NCBI GenBank assembly: GCA_003116995.1
Contig: BDSL01000010.1
Location: 1,054,001 to 1,118,000 of the forward strand
DNA length: 64,000 nt
Origin: Yamagishiella unicocca
Lineage: Eukaryota; Chlorophyta; Chlorophyceae; Chlamydomonadales; Volvocaceae
Reading direction: 5' to 3'
Below, piece after piece: positions 1-13,188 of the stretch. How positions within the stretch are numbered: the stretch's first letter is position 1; every line of letters begins with the position of its first letter. The translations under genes were made by a program, and so were the position numbers. The notes below the pieces were generated by a model, which saw only the letters and a program-made list of their open reading frames with translations, was not told the origin of the DNA and ran no database searches.

Positions 1-131
1 ACCGTCACAACCCAGCACTTCTTCGAGTGCATCCCTGCATCAGCCATTGGCCCGAAACGACAGTACGGCTTACCCCTGCCGTCACCTGATCCTACCACGG
101 CACCTGATCCTACCACGCCCTCCATCCCCAG

Positions 132-3100
132 CTCTACACCAATGAATCCCAGTGGCTAAACCCTGAGCCAATCTATCACACCTTTGGCGAACAGGCATTT
201 TCCGATGACGGGGACGGCGACCTTGACACCGCCAGCTCAGCACTTCCACCAGGCGCGCTGGAGGCCGTCATCCTGCGCCGCATGGATGCCGTTTCACCCT
301 TGCCTCAACACGGTGATGGGGCTGCCACCACACCTCCTGCCAGCATCCTGCCAGGTCCCACCGCCTCCGCGTTCCAGCAGCTGCGCCGCTGCATGCACCC
401 CCGCGTCAGCAGCCACCACCTAGACCTGACGGCGCGGTCTCTGGGCACGGACGCCGTAATCTTCTCCGATCTGGCAATCCTGAAAGGACGAGAGTACGAC
501 GAGCTGCCACAGCACTTGGTGAACTCCATGGCGACTACCATGGAGATGGTGCAGCCGCCGGACAGTCAGCTGTGGGCGCTGATCCTGTCGGAGCTACATG
601 TGAGTGCCGGGATGTGCGGCGAAGACCTGCGAGGACCCGCTCAGCTTGGGAGGCAAACAGGGAGAGGGGGGAAGTGCCCCTCCTTTGTGCCGAGCCTGAG
701 CGGTAGGGAGGTTGGGGTGAATTTGCCGTAAAGTGGGTGGGGCGAATGGAGACGAGGCAGGCGCGTGGCACTAGGAGGAGTGATGTGTAACAAGAAGAGA
801 GGAATGATGGTGATGAGGATTATGATGATGCGGATGGGAGGGTAGGTTGGCGTTGTCGGGTGAAGGTGGCGGCGATTCGGGGTGCGACGTCCCGAGGAAG
901 GGGGCCTTGGTCAGGCCTCGCTTGGGCATGGGGTCGCTTGCTCAGGGCTCGGGTGCTCAGGGCTCGCGTGCTCTGGGCTCACATCGAGCGGATGCGTGAT
1001 GTGGGTCGTTGAATATATGCGTAGCGTGGGTCATCGAGCGAATGCGTGATGTGGGTCATTGAGATATGCACATCCGCTGAGCAGGTCCTGCCCTCTGCGC
1101 GGCCTCCCTCCTCGCTGCCATCCCCTTAGGCGCTGGAAGCCGAACAGCCTCGCAATGGCAGCGCCTCCCAGACGTCCGCTGACGCCGGGGAGCACGTGAG
1201 GCGGTACTGCAGCATCGACCTCTCCACGCTGCTGCCCGGCCTCGTCGTCTCCGCCGTCACTTTGCGCCTGGGCTCCACCACCCTCCACGACGCCCCTGCA
1301 GCCAGGGGTTTGGGGGCATCGAGGGGCACCGGCGACCGCGATGGCGCACCAGCGGCGGCGTCGCTCGTGGATGGCGTGCCGCCGTCCGCTGCCTCCGCCT
1401 CCGTACGACGCCACTGTCACATCAGCCTCGTGGTCACCTACATACTGACAGACGAGGAGGAGGCGGACATGCTCTTCCACGCCGGCGTCGCCACAGTACG
1501 GCGGTCCGCCTTCCGGGGCCTGCCGTACAACGTCGCCTCGGGCGCGCAGGCGGCGCCGCCGTCCGTGCTGTCGGCGCTGGATGCGTCGGCGGCGCTGTAC
1601 GAACAGGCGTTCCCCGTGACAGCCGCACCCCTTCACCACGAGGCGCGTCGCCTGGCCGATGCAATGCCACAGGTACGGCATAAAATCCACGCGATGAGCG
1701 GGGAGTTACTACCGGTATTAGCGCTGGGCTATTGAAAGCGGGCTGATGATGTGCTTCGCCTGTGCTCCCTCTGTAGGTTCTCGGCAACCGGCAGCAGCCC
1801 GAGCGGCAGCAGCCCGAGCGGCAGCAGCCCGAGCGGCAGCAGCCCGAGCGGCAGCAGCCCGAGCGGCAGCAGCCCGAGCGGCAGCAGCCCGAGCGGCAGC
1901 AGCCCGAGCGGCAGCAGCCCGAGCGGCAGCAGCCTGCACAGCCCGAAGGCACCAGCCACGAGGGCCCGGGTCGCAGCACGGCCGACGGCGCCGCCGCACC
2001 CAGCAGCGCGAGCTCGCAGGCGTCGCCGCCAGCCCGGCTCGCCACAGGCTCTGGTGACGGCTCCGACAACTCGGTCCTGCGGCAGTCGCCGACGGCGTCA
2101 GCGCCGCACTCCTCCGCGCATCGCCGCTCCTCAGCCACCGGCAGCAGCGCCGCTGGCGTCACCAGCAGCGCGGCCGCAGCCTCCGGGCTGCTGGGCACTC
2201 GGGCTTCGCCTCCGGACTGGATGCTCGCGAGCCTCGACTCCAGCGCCAGCGGCACCTCCAGCGCCCCAGGAGGCCGCAGGTCCTATGGAGCGGGAGATTC
2301 GGCTGTTGCGACCAGGCAGGGCAGCGGCAGTAGCAGCAGCATGAGCGATGAGCCCGGGATGGGGACGAAGGGATCCCTGGAGCGGGGCCGGGGCGTAGCA
2401 CACGCTGGCGTGGAACTGGGATCCAAGGTGACGCCGCCAGATGCGGCTCATGACGGGGCAGCGGGTGCTCGGGCAGGCGGTCCAGGGGAGGCTTGCTCGG
2501 CCCTCGCGGAGGACGCGCCCGAGGGTATGGCGGAGTCTACAGGCACCTCAGATGCAGCGGCACCTGTCGCCTCAGACGCAGCAGCAGCACCTGTCGCCCT
2601 GGCTATAGCGATAGCACCGGCCGCAGCAGCAAAAGGCGCCACGGCGTCAGCAACACATCTGGGGGAGCTGCAACGCGGGTCCAAGCCGTCAGAACAGCGG
2701 CAGCAGCAGCAACAGGAAGTTGCGAAGGCAGAGCCCAACTCCGGCCGTAAAGGCGTGCTGCTGCTGTCGCTCACGCAGCCGCTGGCACGCCCTAGCCGCC
2801 GCGGCTTCCCGGGACTGCAGGACTTGCTGGTGCCGCCTGTGCTGGCAATGGACTCCGAGCCCTCGTCCGCTTCGCCCGAGTCGGTTCGCTACCAGCAAAG
2901 CAGCCAGTCACCCTCCACGCCCAGCAGTCGCGGCGCAAGGAGGGACCCAGAGGATATCCTGCTTGGGCTGGGCCGCCACAGCAGCACCGGCGGCAGCGGC
3001 CCTGAAGGTAACCACGGCCATAGGCGCTCCGCATCGGCTGGCGTGCCGACGCCTGCGATGCCCTTGGGCGAGGGCAAGGAGCAGGTCGCTGTCGCATCGG

Positions 3101-6100
3101 TATCAGGCGATATCGGCGGCGGAATTGCAGACGCGCCGGCTCGCATCGGCAGAAGCAACAGCAACGACGTCGCAGACTACAGCGGCACCGCCGGGGCGGC
3201 TCCCCTGGAGCATAGTACGGCAACCGGCGCGGGGTCGTCGGGGGTCGGGCCGCAGAGTGCCACCCGCGACATTGCCGATGGCCGCACAGCCGTCCCCGGC
3301 GCCGCCTCCAGGGAGGGTGTTGTGAGGAAAGTCACGGCAGAAGCGCAACTGCTGGGTCGTGCCGGGGACGCGCCTCGTTGGGTAGCGCAACATCCCGGGG
3401 CCGATGGCGCCCTAGGAACCCAGGTGGCACGGGCGGCCGCTGCCAAAGGCGGCGCGCCCGATGCCGCAACCACCGCCGCCGCCGCTGCCGCCGCCAAGGC
3501 GTCAGCTCGCAACGCTTCGTTCCCTGTGCTGAAGGCCCTCGACGCGGCATCGGCGGCGGGCTCGGTGGCGATCGACGATTGCGCCTCGCCGTCGCTCGTG
3601 CACTTCTCGTCGGCCCCCTACCGGCCCCCAAGCAGCGGTGCGGCCGGGCAGCGGCGAGCCGCCGACGACGCATTCGCCGGGCCCCCCTCACCGGCCATCA
3701 TCCCGCCCCGCACGGCCCTGCCGTTCGCCGAGCAGCTGCTGCCGGAGCCAACCGTGGCGCTTCACCTCAGCGCGGGGGGAAGCGGAGCACCGGCGGCGTC
3801 TCGCCGCTCCATCAGCACGAGCGGAACGTCCAGCTCCGACGGCAGCGGCGGCGGGAGCAACCACAGCTTGGGCTACAACCACCTCAGGCGCTCCTCCGCC
3901 GCCGGCGGCGACCTCAAAGGAGGCGGCGGCAGTGGGCGGGCACCCAACAGAGCCGCCGAAGCTCCGTACGGCGCGGCCATAGCCACCGGCCCCGGCGCCA
4001 CTCCGCCCAGTGCTAGCATGGCGGCGCCTTCGTCAAGGCCGGCTGGGCAACAGGGCTTGCCGCGCGGTGTTGCACAAACGCACCCGCTACCAGCGGTGAG
4101 ACCGTCATCCGCGGCCGCAGCGGCGGGCGCCCAAGGAAGTGGGATAGCGGCGGCGGCGGGGCTTGGGCGTCTGCTGCCACCGCTGCCGACGGCGGGACCT
4201 TTGGCTGGCGATACTTCGCGGCAGCAGCAGCAGCGGTACCAACAGCAGCAGGCGGACCAGCCGCAACGGGCCGCGCTGCAGCAGCAGCAGCGGTACCAGC
4301 AGCAGCAGCAGGCGGACGAGCCACAACGGGCCGCGCTGCAGCAGCAGCAGCGGTACCAACAGCAGCAGGCGGACCAGCCGCAACGGGCCGCACTGCAGCA
4401 GCAGCAGCAGCGCATGGCGGCGATGGCGGCGGCGGCGCAGCAGCAGCAGCGGTACCAGCTGCAAGAGCAACAGCAGCAGCAGCGGTACCAGCAGCAACAG
4501 CTGCAGCAGCAAATTCCCGGGGCCCAGGCGCCGCCGCCACGCGACGTGCCGGACCTCTTTGGAAGCCTGCAGCAGCTGCACGGAGCCGGTCTTGGGTTGG
4601 GTACGGGTAACAGCAGAGGGGGGAGTAATGGGGAGGCAGGAGAGGACACGGCGCTGGCGTACATGGAGCCGCCGCTGCGGTTGATAGTGTCCGGCCCAGT
4701 GCCGGCAGCACCTCGCGGCCAAAGAGCCCTGGACTTCGGCTCCCTCATCGACAGTGACTCCGCCGGCTTTGCTGCAGCCGCTTCAGCCGGCGCGGACGAG
4801 CGCGGCTTGGGTAAGGCAGGCCGCCGCGGCCGCGGGTGGGCAGCGGAGGAAGGCAAGCGGAGGGAAGTGGGACACAGGCGGCACGCACGGCGGCGTGCGC
4901 GGGAGGACACCAGCAGCAGCAGCCAGACGTCGTCGTCGTCGTCATATACCTCATCATCGGAGACCCCCCCCTCCTCGCCTTCATTACGAGGAGCGCGCCG
5001 GTCGCCGCGGCGGCAGCGGTCTCGGAGCCGCCACGGCGCCCACCATCGCCGCCACCACCGGCGACATCGCCGGCGGCGGCACAAGTACCCGTCTGACGAC
5101 GAAGGCGACGGCCAGCCGCGCCTACCGCCTGGCTGGTCCTCGCAACCGCCGCCGTACTACATGCCGCCACCGCCGCCGCCGTACTACGAGCAGGAAGTGC
5201 CCCGCAACGGGGTGGCGGCGGCAAGGGCTCCGGTGCACTGGTACTGGCCGCAGCCGCATTACCCACCGCCATACTTCACCCATCCAGTCGCGTACCCTCC
5301 CGGCCACCCACAGCATCCGTACGCCATGTACGGCCCGTACCCGATTCCCCAGCAACCCGGTGGCTCCTCGCCCCGTGGGTCGCTCCAGGCTGAGTTGGAC
5401 GCGCATGCCGGCTCCGGAGCGGTCAGCGTTGCAGGGAACGCCGCGGTCACGCAAACTGGCGTCGCCGCCTCCACACAAACAGAAAAACCACGTGGCGAAG
5501 TCGACTCCTTGACCAGCTCGGCCGGCAAACCAACCGCACGTGCGCCCATCGGCGCAGGTGATGGCGGCGACGGCGTTGGGCGACGTGGCAATGATGGTGG
5601 TGGCGGTGGTGGCGGTGATAGTGCATATTACGCAGCTGGGCAGGTAGCGGCGCAATCGGTGGATTACGGCGTAGGTAGTGCTGGCGGCGGTGGTGGCGGC
5701 GACTACGGGAGCCACAGCTTTCTGCCGGAGGATCTGCGGCCTGGCGTGCCGATGGCGGCGTACGGCTTGAAGCTTCGGGACGCCGTACACCTTGTAGTAG
5801 GATCCTTAACCGCAAGCAGGCGCAGCCCCCCACCCCGCCAGGTGCCGCCTCCGCAGTGGCAGCACCAGCAGCAGCTGCAGGGGCTGACCCAACAAGCTCC
5901 ACAGCATCCGCCGCAGCTGCTTACCGGAGCGATTCCCAGCGCCAGCTCGCAGCAACACGCAGCACCAGCAGCCGCACTGGCGGTAGCTACGCACGCCGTG
6001 GCTGGGGCCGCTCGGGTGCTTGCCCACCGCCCGTCAGCGGTCGCCCGTCGCTTCGGTGGTGGCGGCAGTGACAGCGACTCGCCGCTCCGTGCGCACAGGC

Positions 6101-9100
6101 GCGCTGTGGATGCAGTACCTCCTCTGCCGCTTGGCGGCCTCGCGGCGGCGCTTGCCCGTCACTTCAGTGGTGGCGGTGGCCACAGCCCCTCAGCGGTCGC
6201 CCGGCACTTCGGTGGCGGCGGTGGCAGCGACAGCGAGTCACCGCTTCCACGCGTGGATGCGGCGGCATCCTCCGCAGCGCCCCGCCGGGCTCCAACCGCG
6301 GCCGCCACCGCAGCTGCCGCGCCGCCTCTCCTCATGCCCTCAGGTCAGCATCTGCCGGACTTTGCGACCGTTGCTGTCGCCGCGGCAACAGCGGCCGCAG
6401 CGGCGGCGGCGGCCGTCATGCCAACCCAGACCCTTGTGGCGGCGATGCTGGCTGGCTCGCATGGCGGCTATGTAGGTGGAGCTGGCGCCCTTCACAGCGG
6501 CGGCGGCGGTCTTGTGGCGGCGAGATCAGCGACCGCAGGCCAGGTGGCACACGGTGGTGGCAGCAACGAGCACTTCCGGGATGCCGACCGATATGGGGAG
6601 GCACCGCACCCGCCAGCACCAGCACCAGCGCCGCCGTTCGGCGGTGCGGGCCTTCAGAATAAGAAGCGACCTGGGTCGGCTGGTGCTCAGGTAAGAAGGC
6701 GGCACCCTGCCTGCTGCTGCTGTGCGTTTGCTGCTGACGTCAGTGCGCACACAACGTGTGTGGGCGTGCTGGCGACCGATGAGCTGCGAGAGAGGATGCG
6801 GGACGTTGCTGAGATTGTTTTGCGGAAACCGTCTTGTTGGACCCTTGTTTGCATCAAGCAATATTCACTCCTGGCAGGCAGTCCTGGGTCCTTACGTTCC
6901 CCTTCGGGCTTCCCTTTCCGGTTCTATAGGCCCACCCCTTATCGCCTCGGCTTGCAGCCACGGCTGCCGCTGCAGCCCCTGCCACGCCGAAGACTGGGAA
7001 TCCGCTGGCTGTGCGATCCATGGGCACCGATGGCACCGGCGGCGGGCGCGAGCAGGGGCAGGACAGCCCTCGCCAGAACCAACACGCCATGATGCAGTTA
7101 CGGCAGCTGCGACAGCAGCACCAACAGCAACAACCTCAGCAGCAGCAACAACAGCAGCCCCAGCAACGCCAGCAATACCAACACCCGCAGCTGCCCGCCC
7201 ACCTGCGCGGCTCTCCGCAGGCTGTGACGCACCGCCTGCTGCCAGCAGGCCGCGCCCTCGCAGGCCAACCGCACCCGCACCCGCAGCTCAAACCCTCCCA
7301 CCCACACAGCCCGGGATTGCAACCGCATCTCCACGCCCAAGTCTACCATGTCGGCCACCACAGCCACCAGCAGCACCCGCACCACAGCAGGGCAGCTGGC
7401 GAAAACTCGGTGCCCGCAAGTCCAGCTGCGCGGCGAGATGTGTTCCTGGAGCAGCTGGCTCCAGTGGTGCCTCGCCTCGTGCTTCACCAGGGGACGGTTG
7501 GCGTGAGGCCGGCCACAGGATCGAGCGGGCTGGGATCAGTTGGCTTTTCGAGGTCATCCCAACAGGGCTCCCCGATGGAACAGGATCGCGCCGCGCCGCC
7601 TCATGAGCAGGCGGAGGATGGCTACGGTTACAGCCGGCCGACCCAGCAGCAGCTCCATCAGCAGCGACAGCAACAGCAGCTATGGCAGCAGACTGTGCCA
7701 TTCCTCTGGGATCCTTCATCTGCTGGCACCCCAAAGCAGCCGCTGCAGCAACAGCCCCCCCTCACTCAGCAGCATCTGGAGGAATTCCACCGCGCCCCCT
7801 TGTCGTCTGACGCAAGTGAGCAGCCACAGTGCTTGCGGCCCTGGAACCGGTCGCAGCCCACCGTACGCCCCACTGCTGATAAGGCCCAGCTGCGCGGCGG
7901 CACCAAGACGTACGGCACGCTTGTCCCGTGGCTGAGGATCCTCACCGCCGTCACGCGAGACGCCCGGGCCAAGCGCGCCGCAGCGCTTGCCGCCGAAGCG
8001 ACGGCCATCGCCGAAGAGGCGCTGGGCGCCTCCATCACCTCGTCCGAGCTCCCGGCTGCCTTATTACATCCCGCCGCCGACTACCGCCGGCCTCAGACTG
8101 AAGCGAGCAGTAGCACGATGGCGGAGACGGTGACGGAGGGAGTGGCGTCCAGCAGCCGCGTCGCCAGCAGCACTTGCCTGGCCGCACCCGAGCAGCCGTG
8201 GGCGGTAGCACGTGCCAGTCAGGGGGATGACGACACCTCCACGATGGCTCCTGCGGTGCTGTGGGAGGGCCGGAGACAACAGCTGTCACCAACTGGCGCA
8301 AGCACAGGTAGTGCGGCTGCGGGTCATCAACATCCGTTCAGCCGCCGCAGCGACAGTGTCCTGGCTACAAACCATTGGATCGCAGCGGCGGCCCCGGCGG
8401 CGGCGGCGGGGCAGCAACGAGTGTCGGCGGTGGGCGCGTCAGGGCCGGGGGCGACGACCAGCGGTTCGCCGCCGCCATCGGCCTCCTCCCCTCGAGAGGC
8501 AGTCAACCTGCTCACCTACCTCAGGCCCACCACTGCTGCGAGCAACTCACCGCGGAAACCTGTCGTGGCGAGGCTATTTGCTAAAGACGATACAGTGGTC
8601 GTCCGCGATGGGCGAAGCGTGGGCGGAGGTGCAAGCGACCGGTACGCTCGCAGCGGCGGCGGAGGTGGAGGCTGCGCCAGCAGCAGCAGCGTCAGTGGCG
8701 GCGGCGCTAGCAGCGGCGGCGGTGACTTTCTGAGCGCCGATTACGCTAGCAGCTGGAGCATCAACGGTGGCGGCGAGGCTTTCATCGATTACACAGGCGG
8801 CATGTCCCCCCGGACTACACGTCCTTCAATCGCAGCGGCTGGGAAGGCAGCTGGGAAGGCCGTTGGTGATGCCACAGCAGCGGCCGGACGCGTGCGACCG
8901 TCGTCACGCGGGGGCGTGGTGAGGAGCTCACGAGGCAGCCTACCTAAAAGCGACGGGGCTGTAGGCAGCAACCAGGCGGAGCAGCAGGCACGTTCGGCAG
9001 TCAACCATGCTTGGATGGTTGCTGGCGGCGTTGGGACGACCCAGTCGGACGGCGGAGCGGCGGGCAGACAGCAGCAGGCGGCGGGGCGAGGGCCCCTCGG

Positions 9101-9212
9101 CTTCCAGGCGGAGTCATCCGAGGTGGTGCTGGACAGGGTGGCGCTACGGTTGGCTGCGCTGGCTTCGCAGCGAGCGGCGGCACACTACCCAAGTATGAGG
9201 AGGCGGGCCTAG
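132..9212 (+). CDS. Giant Gln/Ala/Gly/Ser-rich protein of unknown function (5' partial, at least 4 exons)
   Basis: Function not recognised. Proposed exons are 132-599, 1130-1672, 1777-6690 and about 6993-9212. The first three introns have GT-AG ends (ATCCCCAG/CTC, CAT/GTGAGT, CCCTTAG/GCG, CAG/GTACGG, CTGTAG/GTT, CAG/GTAAGA) and every junction is phase 0. The exon 4 acceptor is least certain: 6991-6992 fits the phase, but a better pyrimidine tract ends near 6957. The model gives about 2,714 residues without the N-terminus, which lies left of the window. Exons 1-2 are of normal complexity (for example SLGTDAVIFSDLAILKGRE and ISLVVTYILTDEEEADML) and could hold a folded domain. Exon 3 carries a QQPER pentapeptide array, poly-Gln blocks with a repeated QRYQQQQADQPQRAA unit, and a Ser/Arg/His-rich basic stretch near 4850-5100. 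Exon 4 is Gln-rich, then Ala/Ser/Gly-rich. Its 3' part recurs as inverted fragments at 28.2-30.2 kb and 45.2-46.0 kb. A regulatory or scaffold role is only a guess from composition. Confidence 0.6.
1784..1932 (+). repeat. 15-bp coding tandem repeat (QQPER)n
   Basis: About nine near-perfect copies of cagcagcccgagcgg sit just after the exon 3 acceptor. In the frame that joins exon 2 at phase 0 they encode QQPER. Other frames are also open (SPSGS, ARAAA), which produces shadow ORFs on both strands. Confidence 0.85.
4219..4515 (+). repeat. Poly-glutamine coding block with 57-66 bp higher-order repeat
   Basis: CAG-rich segment in the large exon. A module of a CAG run, CGGTACCA, a CAG run, then GCGGACCAGCCGCAACGG is repeated three to four times with small length changes. 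The protein is a chain of QRYQQQQAD(Q/E)PQRAALQ units. Such tracts are likely length-polymorphic. Confidence 0.8.
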
Positions 9213-9289
9213 ATACGGCGCGGCGACGTACGTTAGTTGCTTGCGTCTTTGTGCAGCAGGTGTTTTAGGCTAAGGATCGCTAACAAGGA

Positions 9290-10080
9290 TCGACGGGCGG
9301 GGATTTAGGGTTTGAGTACGTATTTATTGTAGGGTTTGAGTACGTACAAGGAATGAATGATCATGGTATATATGTGCATCCAGCTTAGAAAGCAGGACGG
9401 ACGACGATAATAACATCTATCATCAACAAATAGGCACGTACGGGTCGCGCGTGGTCCTACCTGTTCTGCTGGCACACAGGCTTGAGTGCTTCTGTATCTG
9501 CTGCCGATATTTTATTTACGGCGCGTTTGAACCCTGCACGGTGATTGGTACGCGGTGGCTGCGATTGCCGCCACCCAAAATGCTTTGATCGCGTGCACAG
9601 CGCAATGGACATTATTGCGGACCAGCTATGTACTGCGACTCACAAGTAAGGCTTTCAACACACGCGATTATTTGAATTAAGCGCGCGTGTTGTAGTCGGG
9701 TGGGTAGGATATTACCGGCGGTGGGTACGTACCCCCGTTGGACTGCCATAGGGCACCAGTAGGCTATTGGCCATACTAGGTTATCACTGGATGCATGGAC
9801 AAGACTTAGGCCAAATAAGTTTCCTCTGCTGTGTCAACGTCTACATACTCTTCCCTGCTGACGTTAACCGCCGGTTTCGGTTGTTTTGCTTGCTTAGCTT
9901 CCTTGGAACTCCGCCCCTCGTCCATCGACCCGTGGATGGCCGGACGTACTGGGTGGCACGTTCGTTTGCATGCGATATATACGTAGAGCAGCATGCATGC
10001 ATTGGAGATTGCATGTGCTTTCAAGCAATTTCGGCCCTGTCGTCGTTTTCCGTACCTTGGCTGATTTACGCCCACTGTGA
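9290..10080. other. Intergenic, no recognisable gene
   Basis: About 0.8 kb of lower-GC sequence between the 3' end of the giant-protein gene and the inverted secreted-protein pseudogene. ORFs here are short and show no family motif. An exact repeated phrase (gggtttgagtacgta) occurs twice at 9309-9347. Confidence 0.5.
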
Positions 10081-10790
10081 AATAAAGTTACTAGTAGTAA
10101 TGCCCATGTATCGATCCCGTCGTTGTCTGGGCCTGCCTTCCCTCGCTCCATGCACTACCGTGCGTGGGGTGCGGTAGGTGGAGGAGCATGACAGTCACGC
10201 AAGCTCGCTAATCAGCTAGGGTGGGAGCAGGCCTGAACTGAATGCGCACGGCCCGTTACAGTGTGGATGGTTCTACATTGCATCGTTGCAATGATCGATT
10301 CCTACCTAAGCAAGGTTGATCCCAGAAAGAGCCAGCGAATGCGCACATACACAGGCCCGCCGACGGAATCGCATTTGATTTTACTTCTTAGTAGACATTA
10401 AGAAGTAAAACCAAAGCAAGTACGTACGTACCCGCTTTGTGTCTGTGCAGGCAGCAAAGTTTCTGCACTAACTGTATGACGACACATGCGGATCCAGGAC
10501 GGGAAAGCCGCGCCGCCATTGTTGGCAGTTGCGATCGGCACTGCTGCCTTCTGTTGAAAGGGTTGGTAATGTTGGAGCGGATGATGGTGTCGCCGCCCGA
10601 TGGAATAAGAAGTCGCAGCGCATCCATGCATGGTGCAGCCCGTGTTGTTGCGACTTGGCTGCTTCTGCTGCTGTGTCACCGGAGAGGCGTGGCAACAGCC
10701 AAGAACTGCAGTAAGGACACACACCGATTACGTGCATGCATGCATAATAAGATAATTGCCCGCTAGCCGCCGGTTACGTGCATGCATTGC
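10080..10790 (-). pseudogene. Broken copy of the Cys-rich secreted-protein gene (exon 1 only)
   Basis: Read on the minus strand this matches exon 1 of the genes at 26.5 and 43.5 kb. Shared phrases include NNTGCTM, the stretch MDALRLLIPSGGDTIIRSN and PFNRRQ. The match is spread over at least two frames, the 5' signal-peptide part is altered, and exon 2 (Pro/Ser linker plus C-terminal domain) is absent. The 3' flank (10,080-10,370) matches the 3' flanks of the intact copies, including ttacagtgtggatggttc (TGTAA on the minus strand). It is an inverted, internally deleted member of the same duplicated block. Confidence 0.8.
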
Positions 10791-10879
10791 AGCAAGGGCC
10801 ATGAACGAAACAGCAGGCTCTTATCAGGCTGCAACAATACAAATGTTTAATTGTAAGCTGTTCCACCTACCTATCTACG

Positions 10880-11750
10880 TATGGGCGCGGGCGTATGCAT
10901 GGGCGCTGCCCGTCGTGCATCGCTCCATGCCTCCGTGCGTGCACACACGGGCAGCAGCCCCTTGTGGATGCGGTGTGCCGGCTGGAGAGTCTCCAGGGGC
11001 GGGTACCCCCCGCTTACACCACTTTTGGTTCTGCCCGGTGGCTCAAGCAGTGACTGCCCAACTCGAGACCCAGCTCGGTGCAGGGGTGACACGGGCGCAA
11101 GTTTGGTTGGTGCAAGCACCTATCGGGGTACAGTCCTGCGTCTGGGATGTAGTAGTCCTGGCGGCTATTACTGCCATGGAGGTGGGGCGCCGTTTTATGG
11201 CCGCGGCCTTGAAAAGGGCGGGGGCTGGTGGTCCCCCTCTTACTCCGGGTAGTGGTCTTCTGGATCGCGCCGTTCGCCGTGGGGTGGTGGAGTTTTGGGC
11301 CCTTTTGAGGGGCTTTGCGGCGCTGGGGCTTCCCCAGAAAGGCTGGGATGCAGTGGGGCCTCGGCATCCTTTCTTGCGGGTTGTCGCCAATCGCCTTGTG
11401 TGCGGGGGACCGGCTGAGGTACTGGTGGATTCCTGATCGGCTCGGGTTGTCTTGGGGCGCGGGGTTTCCCGTGCTTCATACTTTCTGGCTATATAGGCGT
11501 GTTGAGCCCTGCTAGGGGTCCGTGCCTTATGGGATGTGAGGTGGCGGGTTCCGATGTTTGCATCGTTGCGGCGCTTCACTGGTTCGTCGGGTGCTGGGCT
11601 GTTAGGTTAACTTTTCGGTGCGTCTTCACCCTCTCCCTACCTGCATTGTTTATTATCGCCCCGGTGGGGCTCTAGCAGAGTGTGTAACGGAGTCTTTGCA
11701 GAAAAGCCCTTATACATAGTAACGCGCGAGTCGATACCCCTAAACGTCTT
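10880..11750 (+). mobile_element. L1-like LINE relic: 3' end of ORF2 plus 3' UTR
   Basis: A reading frame to the stop near 11,436 contains a Cys/His knuckle (PCGCG, then HHFWFCPVAQ) followed by a conserved tail with VWDVVVLAAITA and LRGFAALGLPQKGWDA. The same order of motifs is found in the LINE copy at 34.5-35.7 kb (CPCG, HHFWEC, VWDVVCLAAVAAL, LSAFAELGLAPRGWGA), so the two are relatives of one clade, clearly diverged. Endonuclease and RT domains are absent, so this is a 5'-truncated dead copy. The 3' UTR runs to about 11,745 and ends near gcgagtcgatacccc, a phrase also found at 55,794. Confidence 0.75.
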
Positions 11751-12331
11751 TTCTATGCCACGCTTCAGCCAACGACGACCCACCGCAAGCACATGACACC
11801 AGCCACAGGGACACCGAACCTACAAGCAACCGAAACAGCACCCCTTACAACATCCAACTCGCGAGCAACACTGTGCTGCTATGCTTTCCAATTCGGAAGC
11901 AACCATGCAAGAGAGCCAGTACGCCTCAACGCAACACTCAGGCTACAAGTGGGGCGCCGCTGGCTCCGGGCCGACCTACCGGTCAATACTTCGAAATACA
12001 CCCTTAGGAATCTAAAAAGCTTTTGGCTACAGCGCATAATTCATCAAACCCGAAAGCCACGTGTCGCCATTGCCATGCTCTGCGCCTTGGCCGGAAGACC
12101 TACATCTTCAACAACAAAGGGACGCCGCGTCGCTACCTTCTGCCGCATGCAGACTATACTTACCAAAAAATGTAACACTTGAGCGTTCTTTCCGCGCCAC
12201 ATCTCTTTTCGTTGTCCACACCGCAAACCAAACATCTACAGTACTCACGCAGCCGCATTTCCTTCCCAATTATACCATTTCCGATCATTGTTCTATAGGG
12301 CACGCCTATTTCACGAACTCCTTCGTGATCT
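11750..12331. other. Intergenic, no recognisable gene
   Basis: AT-richer stretch between the LINE relic and the inverted-repeat arm. A 129-codon open frame at 11,793-12,182 has no recognisable motif, no splice context and unremarkable codon use. I do not call it a gene. Confidence 0.5.
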
Positions 12332-12463
12332 AGTTTGCAAAGTATTGGCGGGAAGCGGCATGAAGAGTCCTACGCCTAAAAAACGATGACAGACTACAAA
12401 TACTGCAACGCCATGTTGAAACTATTATTTTTATGTTGAACTACCGTAGTTTCCCCGAAGGGA
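12332..12463 (+). repeat. Left arm of a ~133-bp inverted repeat (partner 24759-24894)
   Basis: From agtttgcaaagtattggcgg to accgtagtttcccc this is the reverse complement of 24,759-24,894, with a small insertion (tatg) in the right arm. The arms are 12.3 kb apart and bracket the whole DIRS-like element and the foldback structure. The outer end carries the phrase TTTGCAAAGTATTGGCGGG, which also marks the repeat family at 22.5, 23.9, 24.9 and 32.9 kb. Confidence 0.85.
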
Positions 12464-13188
12464 AATTTCGGAATTGGCTATATATATATAAGGCCTGCAC
12501 GAAGAGTGAACCACGAGTGGCGGTACGACCATCGGGCCCTTGTGGCCGGTAGGTAATACGAAGCGGAGGACGGGAGAATAGCTCTCGTCGCTAGATTCGC
12601 TCTCACCAAGACAGTGAATTAAGGGCTCTTACCCCAATTCCGAGTGGCTAGTACAGGCTAGTACAGGGCGGAGCCAGTCTAAGTCGGCCTCATCGCGAAC
12701 TCCGTCGAGAACTATATCGCGAAGTTCTTCAGTGGCGGTCTGCTGTCGCGCACGTGCCCGACACCTCCTCGGTTCTTCCTCGGCCCCTGCACGTCTTCGC
12801 GCCATGGTAAGTGGCGGGGGAGACCCGGCGGGTGGGACTTACGTGCGGCCCGGCTGCTGTCGCGGGCCGCGCTCCGGGGGCGCGGCCGCGCGAGGTGGGT
12901 TGGGTGGTCTGTTGGTTCGGTAGACGGCTAGAGGGACGTATAGGACGTTGAGAACCCGCGGAACCACTAGCCGGGGGCTGGGGATGGCGGCGAAGCGAGT
13001 GGAGCTCGGGGAATGCGACGACCGGACCCGGGGTAGGGTATCGTAGGAATTTATTAGGTAGGATGAGGGCTTCGGCGGGTCAGCTAGAGACGGCGGAGGC
13101 CCGGAAGAAATGAGGCTGGCTTGGCGCCACGTGGCTGCCATGCTCGCAGCCAGGTAGACCTTCAGAGCGCGGCCCGGTGGGCGCTGCC

